Assembly (NCBI RefSeq): GCF_900089755.1
Contig: NZ_FLOC01000021.1
Span: 1 to 64,000 of the forward strand
Length of the DNA stretch: 64,000 nt
Direction of reading: 5' to 3'
DNA from: Marinomonas aquimarina
Lineage (GTDB): Bacteria; Pseudomonadota; Gammaproteobacteria; Pseudomonadales; Marinomonadaceae
The notes beneath the pieces are model-generated. The model was given only the letters and a program-made list of their open reading frames with translations. It ran no database searches and was not told the origin of the DNA. A program made the translations under genes and the position numbers. Each line of letters starts with the position of its first letter. Position 1 is the stretch's first letter. This document shows positions 37,046-48,715 of this stretch, in pieces.

Positions 37046-37077
37046 TGGGGCTAATCCGGCCAGGGGAGTCCTGGTAT
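37046..37077 (+). promoter_or_regulatory. Two small hairpins in the groES leader
   Basis: The GTGGGG stretch around 37046 pairs back to CCCAC just before it, and CCAGG pairs with CCTGG around 37060-37076. They may affect leader stability; no thermosensor is claimed. Confidence 0.3.
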
Positions 37078-37102
37078 TGATTAACTTTGGAGATATAGAT
37101 CA

Positions 37103-37393
37103 ATGAATATTCGTCCTTTGCACGATCGCGTTGTTGTTCGCCGTAAAGAAGAAGAGACAACTACAGCGTCTGGTATCGTTCTACCAGGATCTGCAACTGA
37201 GAAACCAACTCAGGGTGAAGTTTTGGCTGTGGGCACAGGTCGTATTCAATCTAACGGTGAAGTTCAAGCACTTGCCGTTAAAGTTGGTGACACTGTGTTG
37301 TTCGGTCAGTATTCAGGTCAAGCCGTTAAGCTTAGCGGTGAAGAACTACTTATCATGAAAGAAGACGAAATCTACGGCGTAATCGAAGCCTAA
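37103..37393 (+). CDS. groES: Co-chaperonin GroES
   Basis: A 96-residue GroES, beginning [18 protein letters not shown]. The mobile loop that contacts GroEL is in [17 protein letters not shown] (about 19-35). It caps the GroEL ring during protein folding. GGAG precedes the start, and groEL follows after 56 bp in the same operon. Confidence 0.97.
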   Translation: MNIRPLHDRVVVRRKEEETTTASGIVLPGSATEKPTQGEVLAVGTGRIQSNGEVQALAVKVGDTVLFGQYSGQAVKLSGEELLIMKEDEIYGVIEA

Positions 37394-37431
37394 GTCTTTT
37401 TCAGTTTAATCAACGATTAGCAAATTAATAA

Positions 37432-39093
<1,662 letters not shown>

Positions 39094-39137
39094 TCCTAAG
39101 GGATTCATTAAGCTCCTGATTTATAAGCCTTAAATTC

Positions 39138-39168
39138 AAAAAGCCTTGCACATAGCAAGGCTTTTTTT
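39138..39168 (+). terminator. Terminator after groEL
   Basis: AAAAGCCTTGC pairs with GCAAGGCTTTT around a five-base loop, followed by T residues. Confidence 0.92.
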
Positions 39169-39243
39169 ATGTCTGAAATATTGCTAATGCAATTGATTCG
39201 CATTAGCATAAGGGCGGTTATATTTCGCAAATGGAGAGTGTCG

Positions 39244-39981
39244 TTGAATTCGAATCAGGGGTGTTTAAGTAAGTCTGTATTGCTGGAAATCATTCAGGCG
39301 CAGCGGTTTGGTGTGGAATATCAGCCGATTATCGATTTGGCCTCCAATAGTGTCGTTGCTTATGAGGCGTTGTCACGCTTTTACAATCACGAAGGGGAGG
39401 CTATACGTCCAGACATTGTCTATGCCTCGTTGCATGAGAATCCGATTACATTGTTTCAAGTGGAGTATGCCCAAAAACAGTTACAGCTGGCAGAGCGCCC
39501 AACGGGACAGCTGTTTGTTAACTTAGACCAAGATGCTTTTTTTGCCACCGATGTGGAAACCCATAATAACCCTTTTATTCAGCTGATACGACGCCAAGAT
39601 AAGGACAAGGTTGTGGTTGAGTTGATTGAGAACTCCGAGATCAATGATGCCATCATGAGTTTGTCCATGATTGAGGCCTTTGATGCATTAGGCATTGAAA
39701 CTGCATTGGATGATATGTGCCACCCGCATTCGATGATTTCTGTGTCTGTGTTGCAGTTGGTAGGGTGGGTGAAGCTGGATCGTTGTGTGCTGCGCATGGC
39801 CCAAAACGAAGTGTTTATGACCTTTGTAAAGCAAATGATACAGTTTGCACGTGCGACGAATAAAAAGATTGTTTTGGAGGGCATTGAAACCGAAGCGGAT
39901 TTGGAAACAGCCAAACAATTGGAAGTAGACTACGTCCAGGGCTTTTTATATCGCCCACATTTTATCAATAAGATGCCATAA
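39244..39981 (+). CDS. Stand-alone EAL domain protein (c-di-GMP phosphodiesterase family)
   Basis: A 245-residue protein that is essentially one EAL domain. The EAL signature is at 41-43 (AYEALSRF). Other usual metal and catalytic positions appear kept: NLDQDAF, VVELIEN, ALDDM, VKLDR, EGIETEADL and YVQGFLY. Loop 6, normally DDFGTGYSS, reads DDMCHPHSM, which may weaken activity or dimer control. The TTG start at 39244 is preceded by GGAGAG at good spacing. The more upstream ATG at 39169 lies in the groEL terminator and is unlikely. Hydrolysis of c-di-GMP is therefore likely but not assured. Confidence 0.82.
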   Translation: MNSNQGCLSKSVLLEIIQAQRFGVEYQPIIDLASNSVVAYEALSRFYNHEGEAIRPDIVYASLHENPITLFQVEYAQKQLQLAERPTGQLFVNLDQDAFFATDVETHNNPFIQLIRRQDKDKVVVELIENSEINDAIMSLSMIEAFDALGIETALDDMCHPHSMISVSVLQLVGWVKLDRCVLRMAQNEVFMTFVKQMIQFARATNKKIVLEGIETEADLETAKQLEVDYVQGFLYRPHFINKMP

Positions 39982-40098
39982 TAGCCCTAAAGCGTGATAT
40001 CTGCCAAACCATTGATTCTAAAGCTATTGATAAATCATTACCTGTATTAGATACTTGAGCAGTACTTGACGTCAGTTTTAAACAAGAAAGGGAAGCTT

Positions 40099-42471
40099 AT
40101 GCTCAAAAAAACGCTGATTAGTTTGGCTGTCTCCAGCGCTCTGTACATGTCCAACGGATATGCTTTGGAGCTCGGCGAGCTAACTTCCCAATCGCAATTT
40201 GATGAGCCGTATCGTGGACGAATCCAGTTAACTGACGCCGCTGGCTTAACCCCTAGCGATATCAACATACGGTTAGGGTCAGAGAGTGAGTTTCGTCAAG
40301 CAGGTGTCACTCTTACCAGTGTCTTGTCTCGGTTGAACTTTGATGTGGTGCGTGAAAATGGCCAGTTGGCCGTGTTAATCCAATCACAACAGCCGCTTAA
40401 CGTCGATCAATTGAATTTTGTCTTGGCCGCTCAATGGTCCAACGGCCAAGTCGTACGAGAGTATCGCACCCCTTTAAATCAATCTGCATTGGTTGAAAAA
40501 GCCCAACCCGAAGTTGTTCAGTCTGTTACTCCCGCAACCCCCGCCAATAGCAATCAAGTATTTCGTAACCCAACTCAGCAAGCCTTAGAAATGGCAGCAC
40601 AGGGTGAGCTTAGTGTGGAGAAGGGCAACACCCTTTGGTCCATTGCTGGCTCAAACCGTCCGAGCAATCAGCTCACTATTTATCAAACCATGATGGCCAT
40701 TCAAGCTCTTAACCAAGATGCATTCTACGCCAACAATATTAATTTATTGCGTGAAGGTGCGGTGCTAAGGTTGCCCACTCGAGAGCAAATTGAGCTTTTT
40801 AATCGGGCTACTTCGGAGCAAGAGTTTGCGCGTCAACATGCGGCTTGGATGGCATTAAAGCAAGCTGGTCGTATTGATAATGTGGTTGCACAAGAGCAAA
40901 TGAACACCCAAGCGCAAAGCAATGTTAAGCCGGCACCAGAAAAGCCTGCGGGTGACAAATTGCAATTGGCAGCGGGTCAAAGTGTCTTGCCCGAAGAGAA
41001 TGCCAGTTCCAATGAAGCGGATGCGCAGCGCATTAGTGAACTTGAGTCTGAGCTGTCCGCGACGAATGAGCTGTTGGACAAAGAGACCCGCGAGAAAGCT
41101 GAGTTAAATGACAAATTAGGCGAGCTAAACGAGCAGTTGGCGACTTTAGAGCGTCTGATTTCACTGAAAGATCAACAAATGGCTGAGTTGCAGCGTCAGT
41201 TTAGCAGTGCTCAGCAAGCGATGCAGGAACAGAAAAATACTGTTGATCAGTTGCTTGAGGCTGATCAGCTGCGACGTGAACAACAGGCTGCAGAAGAGGC
41301 GTCTTGGACAAATAAAATCTTTGGTAACCCCATTGTCTTGTCGGTTGCTGGCGTAGTATTGCTGCTACTGGGTCTGCTAATCGGTATGTTAATTAAGCGT
41401 TCTGGCCGTAACAAGGGAAAGGACGACAAAGCTGATAATGGTGCCGATGAGTTTGATTTGGCGCCTACAGCGGCTGCGCCAGTGGCCGCAGCAGCGGTAG
41501 CGGCAGCTGCACCGGTTGCAGAAGCGGCACCCGCAGCGGAAGAGCCGGAAGAGCAGATCGAGGAAGAGGATCCGTTTGCGTTTGATTTTGACGTTGATGT
41601 ACCTGAGCAAGAAAGCTTTGATAGCTTCGACGAATCGGTAGCCTCCAGTGAAGTTGCTGTTGATGAAAGCGATGCCTTCGCTGAGTTCGATGTGCCTGAA
41701 TTAGATGAAGTGGCGGAGGTAGATGACTTCGAAGATGCCTTGGGCGCTGAAATGGATGAGTTTGCCGATGAGGATGGCGCTGATGCGTCCGAAGATCCGT
41801 TTGCAGAGTTTGAAGTTGAAGATACTAACTTGGATGCGTTTGATGCCCCAATTGAGGATGAGCCTGTAGCAGAAGACCCTATATCGGATGATCCAGACGA
41901 TATTTTGAACGCCTTTGCAGAGGACGCTTTTACAGAAAGCGACGCGGCGGATGAAGCTGGGTTCGACTTAGAAGATACGCTTGCTGAAATTGATGGTGTT
42001 GATGAATCTGTGTCTTCTGATTCAGACATGGCGGATGAGCAAGAGAGTGCGGATTATTCTGAAGAAGAGTCTTTTGTAAACAGCTTGCTGACTGATGCAG
42101 AGGACCAAGATGATGTGGACGAAGCCGCTGTCTTTGATGCCGAGCCAGATACCGCCTTAGCGGACAGTATTGACGAAGTGTTGGCAGAAGCTCAGGAAGA
42201 AGATGACTTTGGTGGCTTGGATGTGCCGGAATTTGGTGCAGATCAAGCGGCAGAAGACATGGACGCAGGTGAAGATGATGAAGAAGAGATCGACTTCTTC
42301 GATGCCAGCGGTGACGAAGTCGCAACCAAATTAGATTTAGCTCGTGCCTACATGGATATGGGTGATGAAGAGGGTGCACGTGTTATACTAGAGGACGTAA
42401 TCAATTCTGGTAATGAAAGCCAGGTTGCCGAAGCCAGCAGTATGATGGAGCGCATGTTCCCAAGTGAGTAA
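40099..42471 (+). CDS. fimV: FimV/HubP family polar landmark protein
   Basis: A 790-residue protein with a signal-like N-terminus (about 1-24), the FimV N-terminal domain opening LELGELTSQSQFDEPYRG, a periplasmic LysM-type segment (about 168-225, GNTLWSIA), a coiled coil (about 305-385), one membrane helix (about 411-432), a long acidic cytoplasmic region rich in Asp and Glu, and the conserved C-terminal TPR-like motif (KLDLARAYMDMGDEEGA). FimV/HubP organises the cell pole, affecting type IV pili, flagella and chemoreceptor placement. ATG 40099 follows AAGGGAAG. The stop overlaps truA by eight bases. Confidence 0.94.
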   Translation: MLKKTLISLAVSSALYMSNGYALELGELTSQSQFDEPYRGRIQLTDAAGLTPSDINIRLGSESEFRQAGVTLTSVLSRLNFDVVRENGQLAVLIQSQQPLNVDQLNFVLAAQWSNGQVVREYRTPLNQSALVEKAQPEVVQSVTPATPANSNQVFRNPTQQALEMAAQGELSVEKGNTLWSIAGSNRPSNQLTIYQTMMAIQALNQDAFYANNINLLREGAVLRLPTREQIELFNRATSEQEFARQHAAWMALKQAGRIDNVVAQEQMNTQAQSNVKPAPEKPAGDKLQLAAGQSVLPEENASSNEADAQRISELESELSATNELLDKETREKAELNDKLGELNEQLATLERLISLKDQQMAELQRQFSSAQQAMQEQKNTVDQLLEADQLRREQQAAEEASWTNKIFGNPIVLSVAGVVLLLLGLLIGMLIKRSGRNKGKDDKADNGADEFDLAPTAAAPVAAAAVAAAAPVAEAAPAAEEPEEQIEEEDPFAFDFDVDVPEQESFDSFDESVASSEVAVDESDAFAEFDVPELDEVAEVDDFEDALGAEMDEFADEDGADASEDPFAEFEVEDTNLDAFDAPIEDEPVAEDPISDDPDDILNAFAEDAFTESDAADEAGFDLEDTLAEIDGVDESVSSDSDMADEQESADYSEEESFVNSLLTDAEDQDDVDEAAVFDAEPDTALADSIDEVLAEAQEEDDFGGLDVPEFGADQAAEDMDAGEDDEEEIDFFDASGDEVATKLDLARAYMDMGDEEGARVILEDVINSGNESQVAEASSMMERMFPSE

Positions 42472-43291
42472 ACAAAAAGTAGCCCTTGTCGTTGAATACG
42501 ACGGGGCAGCCTACAAAGGGTGGCAAGCTCAGAAGTTTGACGTTGCCACCGTTCAAGAGTGTCTCGAGAAAGCCCTTTCTAAAATTGCCAACCACCCTGT
42601 GAACGTTATTTGTGCAGGGCGTACAGATGCCGGCGTACATGCCAGTGCACAGGTAGTGCATTTTGAGACTGAGTCTGAGCGACCATTGCGGGCTTGGACC
42701 CTAGGCGTTAATACACATCTCCCACCTGATATTTCCGTCAAAGCCGCCGCCAATGTGGCCGAAGACTTTCATGCACGTTTTAGTGCCATGAGTCGCCGCT
42801 ACCGATATGTGATTTACCAATCGGAATTTCGCCCTGCGGTAATGGGCAAAGGGGTGACATGGACCTATAAACAGCTCGATGTGAAGGCGATGCAAGCGGC
42901 TTGTGAATATTTTATTGGTACGCATGATTTTACCTCCTTCCGTGCGGTTGGGTGTCAGGCGAACAGTCCTGTGAGAACGATTCTAAACTTCTCCGTTGAT
43001 CAATTTGGTCAGTACATCGTATTGGATGTGCGTGCAAACGCCTTCTTGCACCATATGATCCGAAATTTTGCGGGTGTGTTAATGACCATCGGCGCGGGAG
43101 AACAGCCTGTTGCTTGGGCCAAGCAAGTGTTGGATGTCAAAGATCGTGCTCAAGGGGGTATTACGGCTCCACCATTTGGCCTGTATTTTGTGGATGCTGA
43201 ATACCCGGAACATTTCGAGGTGCCAAAGCCTTCATTAGGTCCTCATTTTTTACCTTTTAAAGAGGAGCCGTCTTATGAATTGCCGCGTTAA
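42464..43291 (+). CDS. truA: tRNA pseudouridine(38-40) synthase
   Basis: A 275-residue TruA that makes pseudouridine in the tRNA anticodon stem-loop. The catalytic aspartate is D55 in CAGRTDAGVHA. HHMIRNFAGVLM in the C-terminal half is typical. The GTG start lies inside the end of fimV, and its own end overlaps trpF by 17 bases, giving tight coupling. Placement between fimV and trpF matches Pseudomonas-type genomes. Confidence 0.96.
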   Translation: MSKQKVALVVEYDGAAYKGWQAQKFDVATVQECLEKALSKIANHPVNVICAGRTDAGVHASAQVVHFETESERPLRAWTLGVNTHLPPDISVKAAANVAEDFHARFSAMSRRYRYVIYQSEFRPAVMGKGVTWTYKQLDVKAMQAACEYFIGTHDFTSFRAVGCQANSPVRTILNFSVDQFGQYIVLDVRANAFLHHMIRNFAGVLMTIGAGEQPVAWAKQVLDVKDRAQGGITAPPFGLYFVDAEYPEHFEVPKPSLGPHFLPFKEEPSYELPR

Positions 43292-43892
43292 AATTTGTGG
43301 TATCACCAATTTAGAGGATGCTCTGCAAGCGGTTGAGGCGGGGGCGGACGCTTTGGGTTTTGTGTTTTACGACAAAAGTCCACGCTATATTACACCAGAG
43401 CAAGCCAACGCTATTGTTGCGCAGTTGCCGCCCTTTGTGACGCCAGTGGCTTTATTTGTTAATGCTGACAGTACCTTAGTTGAAGCCGTGGTGGCAGGCA
43501 GTACTCGTTGGACACTACAATTTCATGGTGATGAAACACCAGAAGAGTGTCAGCGCTATGGCCAGCCATACTTTAAGGCCATTCGAATGAAACCAGATGT
43601 TGATCTATTGTTAGAAGCTGGTCGTTTCGAAAATGCCACGGCCATATTGCTAGATGCTTACAAACCAGGCGTACCCGGTGGAACCGGAGAAACCTTTGAT
43701 TGGCACCTGATTCCAGCTAATTTGCCGAAACCGCTGATTCTTGCTGGCGGTTTGACGGTCGAGAATGTTAGCCATGCTGTGTCCAGTGTTCAGCCTTATG
43801 CTGTGGATGTCAGTGGTGGTGTAGAAAAAGAAAAAGGGCAGAAAGATCCCTTAAAAGTGACTCAATTTATTAACGGAGCTAAGCGTGGATAA
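43275..43892 (+). CDS. trpF: Phosphoribosylanthranilate isomerase
   Basis: A 205-residue TIM-barrel isomerase of tryptophan synthesis. The general base cysteine is C8 in KICGITN and the general acid aspartate lies in [19 protein letters not shown] forms the phosphate site. It is a stand-alone TrpF, not fused to TrpC as in E. coli. It overlaps trpB by eight bases. Confidence 0.96.
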   Translation: MNCRVKICGITNLEDALQAVEAGADALGFVFYDKSPRYITPEQANAIVAQLPPFVTPVALFVNADSTLVEAVVAGSTRWTLQFHGDETPEECQRYGQPYFKAIRMKPDVDLLLEAGRFENATAILLDAYKPGVPGGTGETFDWHLIPANLPKPLILAGGLTVENVSHAVSSVQPYAVDVSGGVEKEKGQKDPLKVTQFINGAKRG

Positions 43893-45096
43893 GTCTAAAA
43901 TCTCCTTAAATTTGCCAGATGAACATGGTCGCTTCGGCCAGTTCGGTGGTGTCTTTGTTTCCGAAACCTTGATGTCAGCGCTAGAAGATTTGGCTGATGT
44001 GTATGAAACGCTTTCTAAAGATCCTGAATTCCAAGCCGCGTTTGATAAAGACTTAGCGCATTACGTTGGCCGACCTTCGCCACTGTATTTTGCCGAGCGT
44101 TTAACAGAAAGCGTAGGTGGTGCGAAAATCTACCTGAAACGTGAAGACCTTAATCACACGGGTGCGCATAAGATTAACAACACTATCGGTCAAGCCCTGC
44201 TAGCGAAACACATGGGCAAGCCAAATATCATTGCTGAAACCGGTGCGGGTCAGCACGGTGTGGCTTCAGCAACCGTTGCTGCGCGTTTAGGTCTTAAATG
44301 TAAGGTATTCATGGGCTCTGAAGATATTCGTCGTCAAAAGCTAAACGTTTACCGTATGAAGCTTTTGGGCGCTGAAGTGATACCTGTGGAATCCGGCACT
44401 AAAACCCTAAAAGATGCATTGAATGAAGCCATGCGTTACTGGGTAAGTAATGTTGATGATACCTTCTACATCATTGGTACCGCTGCGGGTCCACATCCAT
44501 ATCCAAAACTGGTACGTGATTTCCAAGCCGTCATTGGTCGTGAAACCAAAGCGCAATGTATGGAGCAAGAAGGGCGTCTACCGGATGCCGTTGTGGCTTG
44601 TGTCGGTGGTGGTTCGAACGCCATTGGTATGTTCTACCCATTTATTGAAGATGAGAATGTCGAAATGTACGGCGTTGAAGCGGGCGGTGATGGCATTGAT
44701 ACAGGTCGCCACGCAGCACCACTGACAGCAGGTCGTCCAGGCGTGCTTCATGGTAACCGTACTTACGTGATGGCCGATGATGATGGTCAGATTTTGGGGA
44801 CCCATTCCATCTCAGCAGGGCTTGATTACCCAGGTGTAGGGCCAGAACATTCGTGGCTAAAAGACGTTGGTCGGGCTAACTACGTGGCCATCAACGACGA
44901 TGAAGCAATGCATGGTTTCCGTGAGCTAACTCGCCTAGAAGGGATTATGCCAGCGTTAGAGTCAAGCCATGCCGTGGCTTACGGTATGAAGCTGGCGGCG
45001 ACGATGGATAAAGACAAAATCGTTGTCATTAACGTATCGGGTCGTGGTGATAAAGATATCCACACGGTTGCTGAAATTGATGGTTTGGAGATGTAA
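43885..45096 (+). CDS. trpB: Tryptophan synthase beta chain
   Basis: A 403-residue PLP enzyme that joins indole and serine. The PLP lysine is K96 in HTGAHKINN, and the phosphate loop is GGGSNAIG. Length and the start [15 protein letters not shown] fit the TrpB1 type. The GTG start overlaps trpF; trpA begins two bases after the stop. Regulation of trpFBA is not evident: no leader peptide is seen and the cluster is read through from truA. Confidence 0.97.
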   Translation: MDKSKISLNLPDEHGRFGQFGGVFVSETLMSALEDLADVYETLSKDPEFQAAFDKDLAHYVGRPSPLYFAERLTESVGGAKIYLKREDLNHTGAHKINNTIGQALLAKHMGKPNIIAETGAGQHGVASATVAARLGLKCKVFMGSEDIRRQKLNVYRMKLLGAEVIPVESGTKTLKDALNEAMRYWVSNVDDTFYIIGTAAGPHPYPKLVRDFQAVIGRETKAQCMEQEGRLPDAVVACVGGGSNAIGMFYPFIEDENVEMYGVEAGGDGIDTGRHAAPLTAGRPGVLHGNRTYVMADDDGQILGTHSISAGLDYPGVGPEHSWLKDVGRANYVAINDDEAMHGFRELTRLEGIMPALESSHAVAYGMKLAATMDKDKIVVINVSGRGDKDIHTVAEIDGLEM

Positions 45097-45098
45097 CC

Positions 45099-45905
45099 AT
45101 GAGCCGTATTCAACAATGTTTTGAGCAATTAAAAGCGGATAACAAAAAGGCGCTGATTCCCTACATTACAGCAGGGGATCCAACGCCAGAGCATACGGTC
45201 GAATTGATGCATGCTTTGGTTGAATCAGGAGCCGATATCTTAGAAATCGGCATGCCATTCTCTGACCCTATGGCTGATGGTCCGGTGATCCAGTTAGCGT
45301 GCGAGCGTGCACTAGAGGCTGGCACGAGTATTCGCAAAGTGCTTGAGATCATTAAAGAATTTCGTACGGTCAATCAACAAACACCAGTCGTTTTAATGGG
45401 CTATTTAAACCCAATTGAGTTCTTTGGCTATCAAGCATTCTCCGATGCGGCGAAAGATGCCGGAATCGATGGCATTTTATTGGTAGATTTGACTCCTGAA
45501 GAAGCGACAGATGTAGTAGAATGCTTCCGTAGCAATAACATTGATTTGATTTACCTTTTGTCGCCAACCACCACAGAAGCGCGTGCTAAGAAAATTTGTG
45601 ACTTAGCATCAGGTTATGTTTATTACGTTTCTGTCAAAGGTGTGACTGGCTCTGCATCATTAGATGTGGACAGTGTGGCGTCACATGTAGAATCATTGCG
45701 AAAAATTACAGACCTACCGATTGGTGTTGGCTTCGGTATTCGTGATGCGCAAACAGCGCGTGCGGTAAGCCAATGTTCAGACGGTGTTATCGTCGGTAGT
45801 GTTTTAGTGAATGCCATCGCCCAAGCGAAGGACAGTACACAAGATCAGGTTGCTGATGCATTACGCGCTATTTTGTCGCCGATGCGTTCGGAAATGGATA
45901 AATAG
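45099..45905 (+). CDS. trpA: Tryptophan synthase alpha chain
   Basis: A 268-residue TIM-barrel subunit that cleaves indole-3-glycerol phosphate. The catalytic residues E49 and D60 lie in [15 protein letters not shown]. The phosphate loop [10 protein letters not shown] is present. It partners TrpB, whose gene is adjacent. Confidence 0.97.
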   Translation: MSRIQQCFEQLKADNKKALIPYITAGDPTPEHTVELMHALVESGADILEIGMPFSDPMADGPVIQLACERALEAGTSIRKVLEIIKEFRTVNQQTPVVLMGYLNPIEFFGYQAFSDAAKDAGIDGILLVDLTPEEATDVVECFRSNNIDLIYLLSPTTTEARAKKICDLASGYVYYVSVKGVTGSASLDVDSVASHVESLRKITDLPIGVGFGIRDAQTARAVSQCSDGVIVGSVLVNAIAQAKDSTQDQVADALRAILSPMRSEMDK

Positions 45906-45943
45906 ACCGTAAGCGTCAGTTCGTTATTATTTTGGAGAGTTAA

Positions 45944-46810
45944 ATGAGCAGTTGGCTAGATAAATTTGTTCCTTCGATTATGCGCAGTGAGTCGAAGCGT
46001 GCACAGCAAGGTGGCGTACCAGAAGGTCTTTGGAAAAAGTGTCCAAAGTGCGACAACGTGCTATATCGCCCAGAGCTTGAAAAAAACTTAGATGTTTGCC
46101 CTAAGTGTGACCACCATATGCGTGTAAGCGCTCGTCGTCGTTTGGATATTTTCCTAGACAAAGACGCACGTAGTGAAATCGCAGCGCAGCTAGAGCCAGA
46201 AGACAAATTGAAGTTTAAAGACTCTAAGAAGTACAAAGACCGTTTGCTGTCTGCTCAAAAAGCAACCGGTGAAAAAGATGCGTTGGTAGCAATGGAAGGT
46301 ACGCTAAACGGTATGCCAGTAGTGGCGGTAGCGTTTGAGTTCAACTTCCTCGGTGGCTCCATGGGTTCCATCGTTGGTGAGAAGTTTGTACAAGCAGTGA
46401 ATGTGAGTCTAGAAAAACGCATTCCTTTGATTTGCTTCTCAGCTTCAGGCGGTGCGCGTATGCAAGAAGCGTTGATTTCCCTGATGCAAATGGCGAAAAC
46501 CAGTGCGGCACTTGAGCGCATGAAGCAGCAAGGTATTCCTTACATCTCGGCGATGACAGACCCTGTATTTGGTGGTGTGTCTGCGTCATTGGCGATGCTG
46601 GGTGATCTAAACGTTGCTGAGCCAAATGCCCTGATCGGTTTCGCAGGCCCTCGTGTTATCGAACAAACCGTACGTGAAAAGCTTCCTGAAGGCTTCCAGC
46701 GTTCTGAGTTCCTGTTGGATAAAGGTGCGCTTGATATGATCATTACGCGTCACGAAATGCGTGAGCGTCTACACAGCATTCTTTCGATTTTGACTCATAA
46801 AGCAGCGTAA
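45944..46810 (+). CDS. accD: Acetyl-CoA carboxylase carboxyltransferase subunit beta
   Basis: A 288-residue subunit for malonyl-CoA synthesis. The N-terminal four-cysteine zinc ribbon is CPKC (about 28) and CPKC (about 47), then the crotonase-fold carboxyltransferase domain with [11 protein letters not shown]. It works with AccA, not encoded here. GGAG precedes the ATG. folC follows after four bases. Confidence 0.97.
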   Translation: MSSWLDKFVPSIMRSESKRAQQGGVPEGLWKKCPKCDNVLYRPELEKNLDVCPKCDHHMRVSARRRLDIFLDKDARSEIAAQLEPEDKLKFKDSKKYKDRLLSAQKATGEKDALVAMEGTLNGMPVVAVAFEFNFLGGSMGSIVGEKFVQAVNVSLEKRIPLICFSASGGARMQEALISLMQMAKTSAALERMKQQGIPYISAMTDPVFGGVSASLAMLGDLNVAEPNALIGFAGPRVIEQTVREKLPEGFQRSEFLLDKGALDMIITRHEMRERLHSILSILTHKAA

Positions 46811-46814
46811 TTGA

Positions 46815-48035
46815 ATGTCCGCAAAATCTCTTTCTGAATGGCTCTCATACATTGAGAGCCAGCATCCTTCCGAAATCGAATTAGGCCTTGAACGAGGCCT
46901 TTCCGTTTTAGAAAAGCTCAATTTAGGTCGCCCTAAGGCTAAAGTTATCACCGTTGCGGGCACCAATGGTAAAGGGTCTACCTGCACCATGTTGACGCGT
47001 TATTTAGTTGATGCAGGCTTTAAAGTGGGCACCTACACGTCGCCTCACTTTTTGCGTTTCAATGAGCGTGTGCTGATTGATGGTGAAGAGTGCTCTGATG
47101 AATTATTGGTCGAAGCCTTTGAAGTCATCGAACAGGTACGCGGCGATACGCCGTTAACTTACTTTGAGTTCTCAACCATGGCTGCCCTTTGGGTCTACGA
47201 TCACCTGGACCTAGATTACTGGGTGCTTGAGGTGGGCCTCGGTGGGCGCCTTGACTCCGTCAATATGGTTGATACTGACCTAGCTGTGATCACATCGATT
47301 GCCCTAGATCATATGGATTGGCTGGGGGATTCGATAGAAGGCATTGGTCGTGAGAAAGCGGGCATTGCGCGCGCTGGCAAGCCCCTCATTAGTGGTGTGG
47401 TAAATCCTCCACAATCCATTGCTGACGTGGCGACAGAATGCGGATCGCCATTGCTGCAAAAACATGTCGACTTTACCTTTAATGCTGCAGATACCCAGTG
47501 GGACTGGCAAGGGCTTGGTCATTCCTTTACGGCATTGCCGATCCCTAAGCTACCAATGGAGAATGCTGCGACTGTGATTGCCGCCTTGTTGCAGCTTGAG
47601 GTCGAAGTGTCTCGAGAGCGCTTGGTTGCCATGTTTGAAGCAGCGACCTTAATGGGACGCTTTCAACAGGTGTCGTCTGAGCCAACGCTATACGTCGACG
47701 TGGCTCATAATCCAGAAGCCGCTGGACAATTAAAGCAACAAGTGGCGCGCTTAAACACGCCGACCATTGCCGTCTGTGGCATGCTAAAAGACAAAGACAT
47801 TGGCAGTGTGATGTCGCTTTTGCAAGACACATTCTCAGAATGGCATTTCATTGACTTACCAGGTCCGCGTGGGGCGAAAGCCGAAGAGCTTGCCAAGTTT
47901 GTCAGCCAATCACAGTGCCATGAAAACATTAACGCCGCGCTGGCGGCAGCGAAGCAATCTGCGCTGCATCAGTCTGCAACCGTGATTGTGTTTGGCTCGT
48001 TTGTTACTGTGTCAGAGTTTCTGTCCATTCAATAA
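46815..48035 (+). CDS. folC: Dihydrofolate synthase / folylpolyglutamate synthase
   Basis: A 406-residue Mur-ligase-type enzyme that adds glutamate to dihydropteroate and folates. The ATP loop is GTNGKGST (about 56). The Y-T-S-P-H segment and EVGLGGRLDSVN follow family pattern. It sits in the accD-folC-dedD-cvpA-purF order common in gammaproteobacteria. Confidence 0.96.
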   Translation: MSAKSLSEWLSYIESQHPSEIELGLERGLSVLEKLNLGRPKAKVITVAGTNGKGSTCTMLTRYLVDAGFKVGTYTSPHFLRFNERVLIDGEECSDELLVEAFEVIEQVRGDTPLTYFEFSTMAALWVYDHLDLDYWVLEVGLGGRLDSVNMVDTDLAVITSIALDHMDWLGDSIEGIGREKAGIARAGKPLISGVVNPPQSIADVATECGSPLLQKHVDFTFNAADTQWDWQGLGHSFTALPIPKLPMENAATVIAALLQLEVEVSRERLVAMFEAATLMGRFQQVSSEPTLYVDVAHNPEAAGQLKQQVARLNTPTIAVCGMLKDKDIGSVMSLLQDTFSEWHFIDLPGPRGAKAEELAKFVSQSQCHENINAALAAAKQSALHQSATVIVFGSFVTVSEFLSIQ

Positions 48036-48050
48036 CGCTAAGGTGAGCTC

Positions 48051-48644
48051 ATGATGTTAGATGCTAAGTCGAAATATCGCTTGATTGGGGCAGGCTTGTT
48101 GATTGTCTCGTCAGCCATACTTTTGCCATTGCTACTGGATGGTGAGCGACCTGAAGAACTCAATGTTCAGATTTCTGTTCCAGAAAGGCCGAGCTTTCCT
48201 GAAGTCGCCATTGCGCCCGTTCAGCCTGTGGCAGAGTTGGAGCAGCAAGCGGCGTTAGAAGACTTGGATGTGAATGATATTGAGCTCATTGAAATAGCCT
48301 CTGAAGATGAGTCTTCCCGTCAAGCACCACAAGTGACTAAGGCGCCTGAACCGGTGAAAGCCGAGCCAGCGCCTAAGCCAGTTGCGCCAAAGAAAGATCC
48401 GGTTCCGGTTGGTGATCGTTGGACTCTGCAAGTGGCCACTTTTGGTAAGCAAGATAACGCCACTCGAACCTTAAAGAAGCTTCAAGAAGCAGGCTATCCC
48501 GCCTACGTAATGAGCACAAACTCTCTCTATAAAGTGTTTGTTGGGCCAGAGTTGAAGCGCGAAGCGTCGGAGCGAATGAAAGACAAAGTTCTGAAAGAGT
48601 TTAAACTCAGCGGAATAGTTGTGAAATATTCTCCTAATTCGTAA
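48051..48644 (+). CDS. dedD: SPOR domain protein, DedD-like
   Basis: A 197-residue bitopic inner-membrane protein: a short cytoplasmic start, one membrane helix (about 11-30), a periplasmic Pro/Ala/Glu-rich linker and a C-terminal SPOR domain (about 122-197, starting RWTLQVATFGKQ) that binds denuded septal peptidoglycan. E. coli DedD supports cell constriction. Gene order with folC and cvpA supports the DedD assignment. Confidence 0.92.
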   Translation: MMLDAKSKYRLIGAGLLIVSSAILLPLLLDGERPEELNVQISVPERPSFPEVAIAPVQPVAELEQQAALEDLDVNDIELIEIASEDESSRQAPQVTKAPEPVKAEPAPKPVAPKKDPVPVGDRWTLQVATFGKQDNATRTLKKLQEAGYPAYVMSTNSLYKVFVGPELKREASERMKDKVLKEFKLSGIVVKYSPNS

Positions 48645-48715
48645 TAGTTTCAAGTTGATAGCTTGGAATACAGCGAACTTTTGGTAAACTGCGCAGCATT
48701 ATTAAAGAGGTAAGC

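Noticed and set aside
41265-42029. A 254-codon antisense frame inside fimV
   Set aside because: Its serine- and alanine-rich translation is the antisense of the acidic FimV region; fimV is clearly the real gene.
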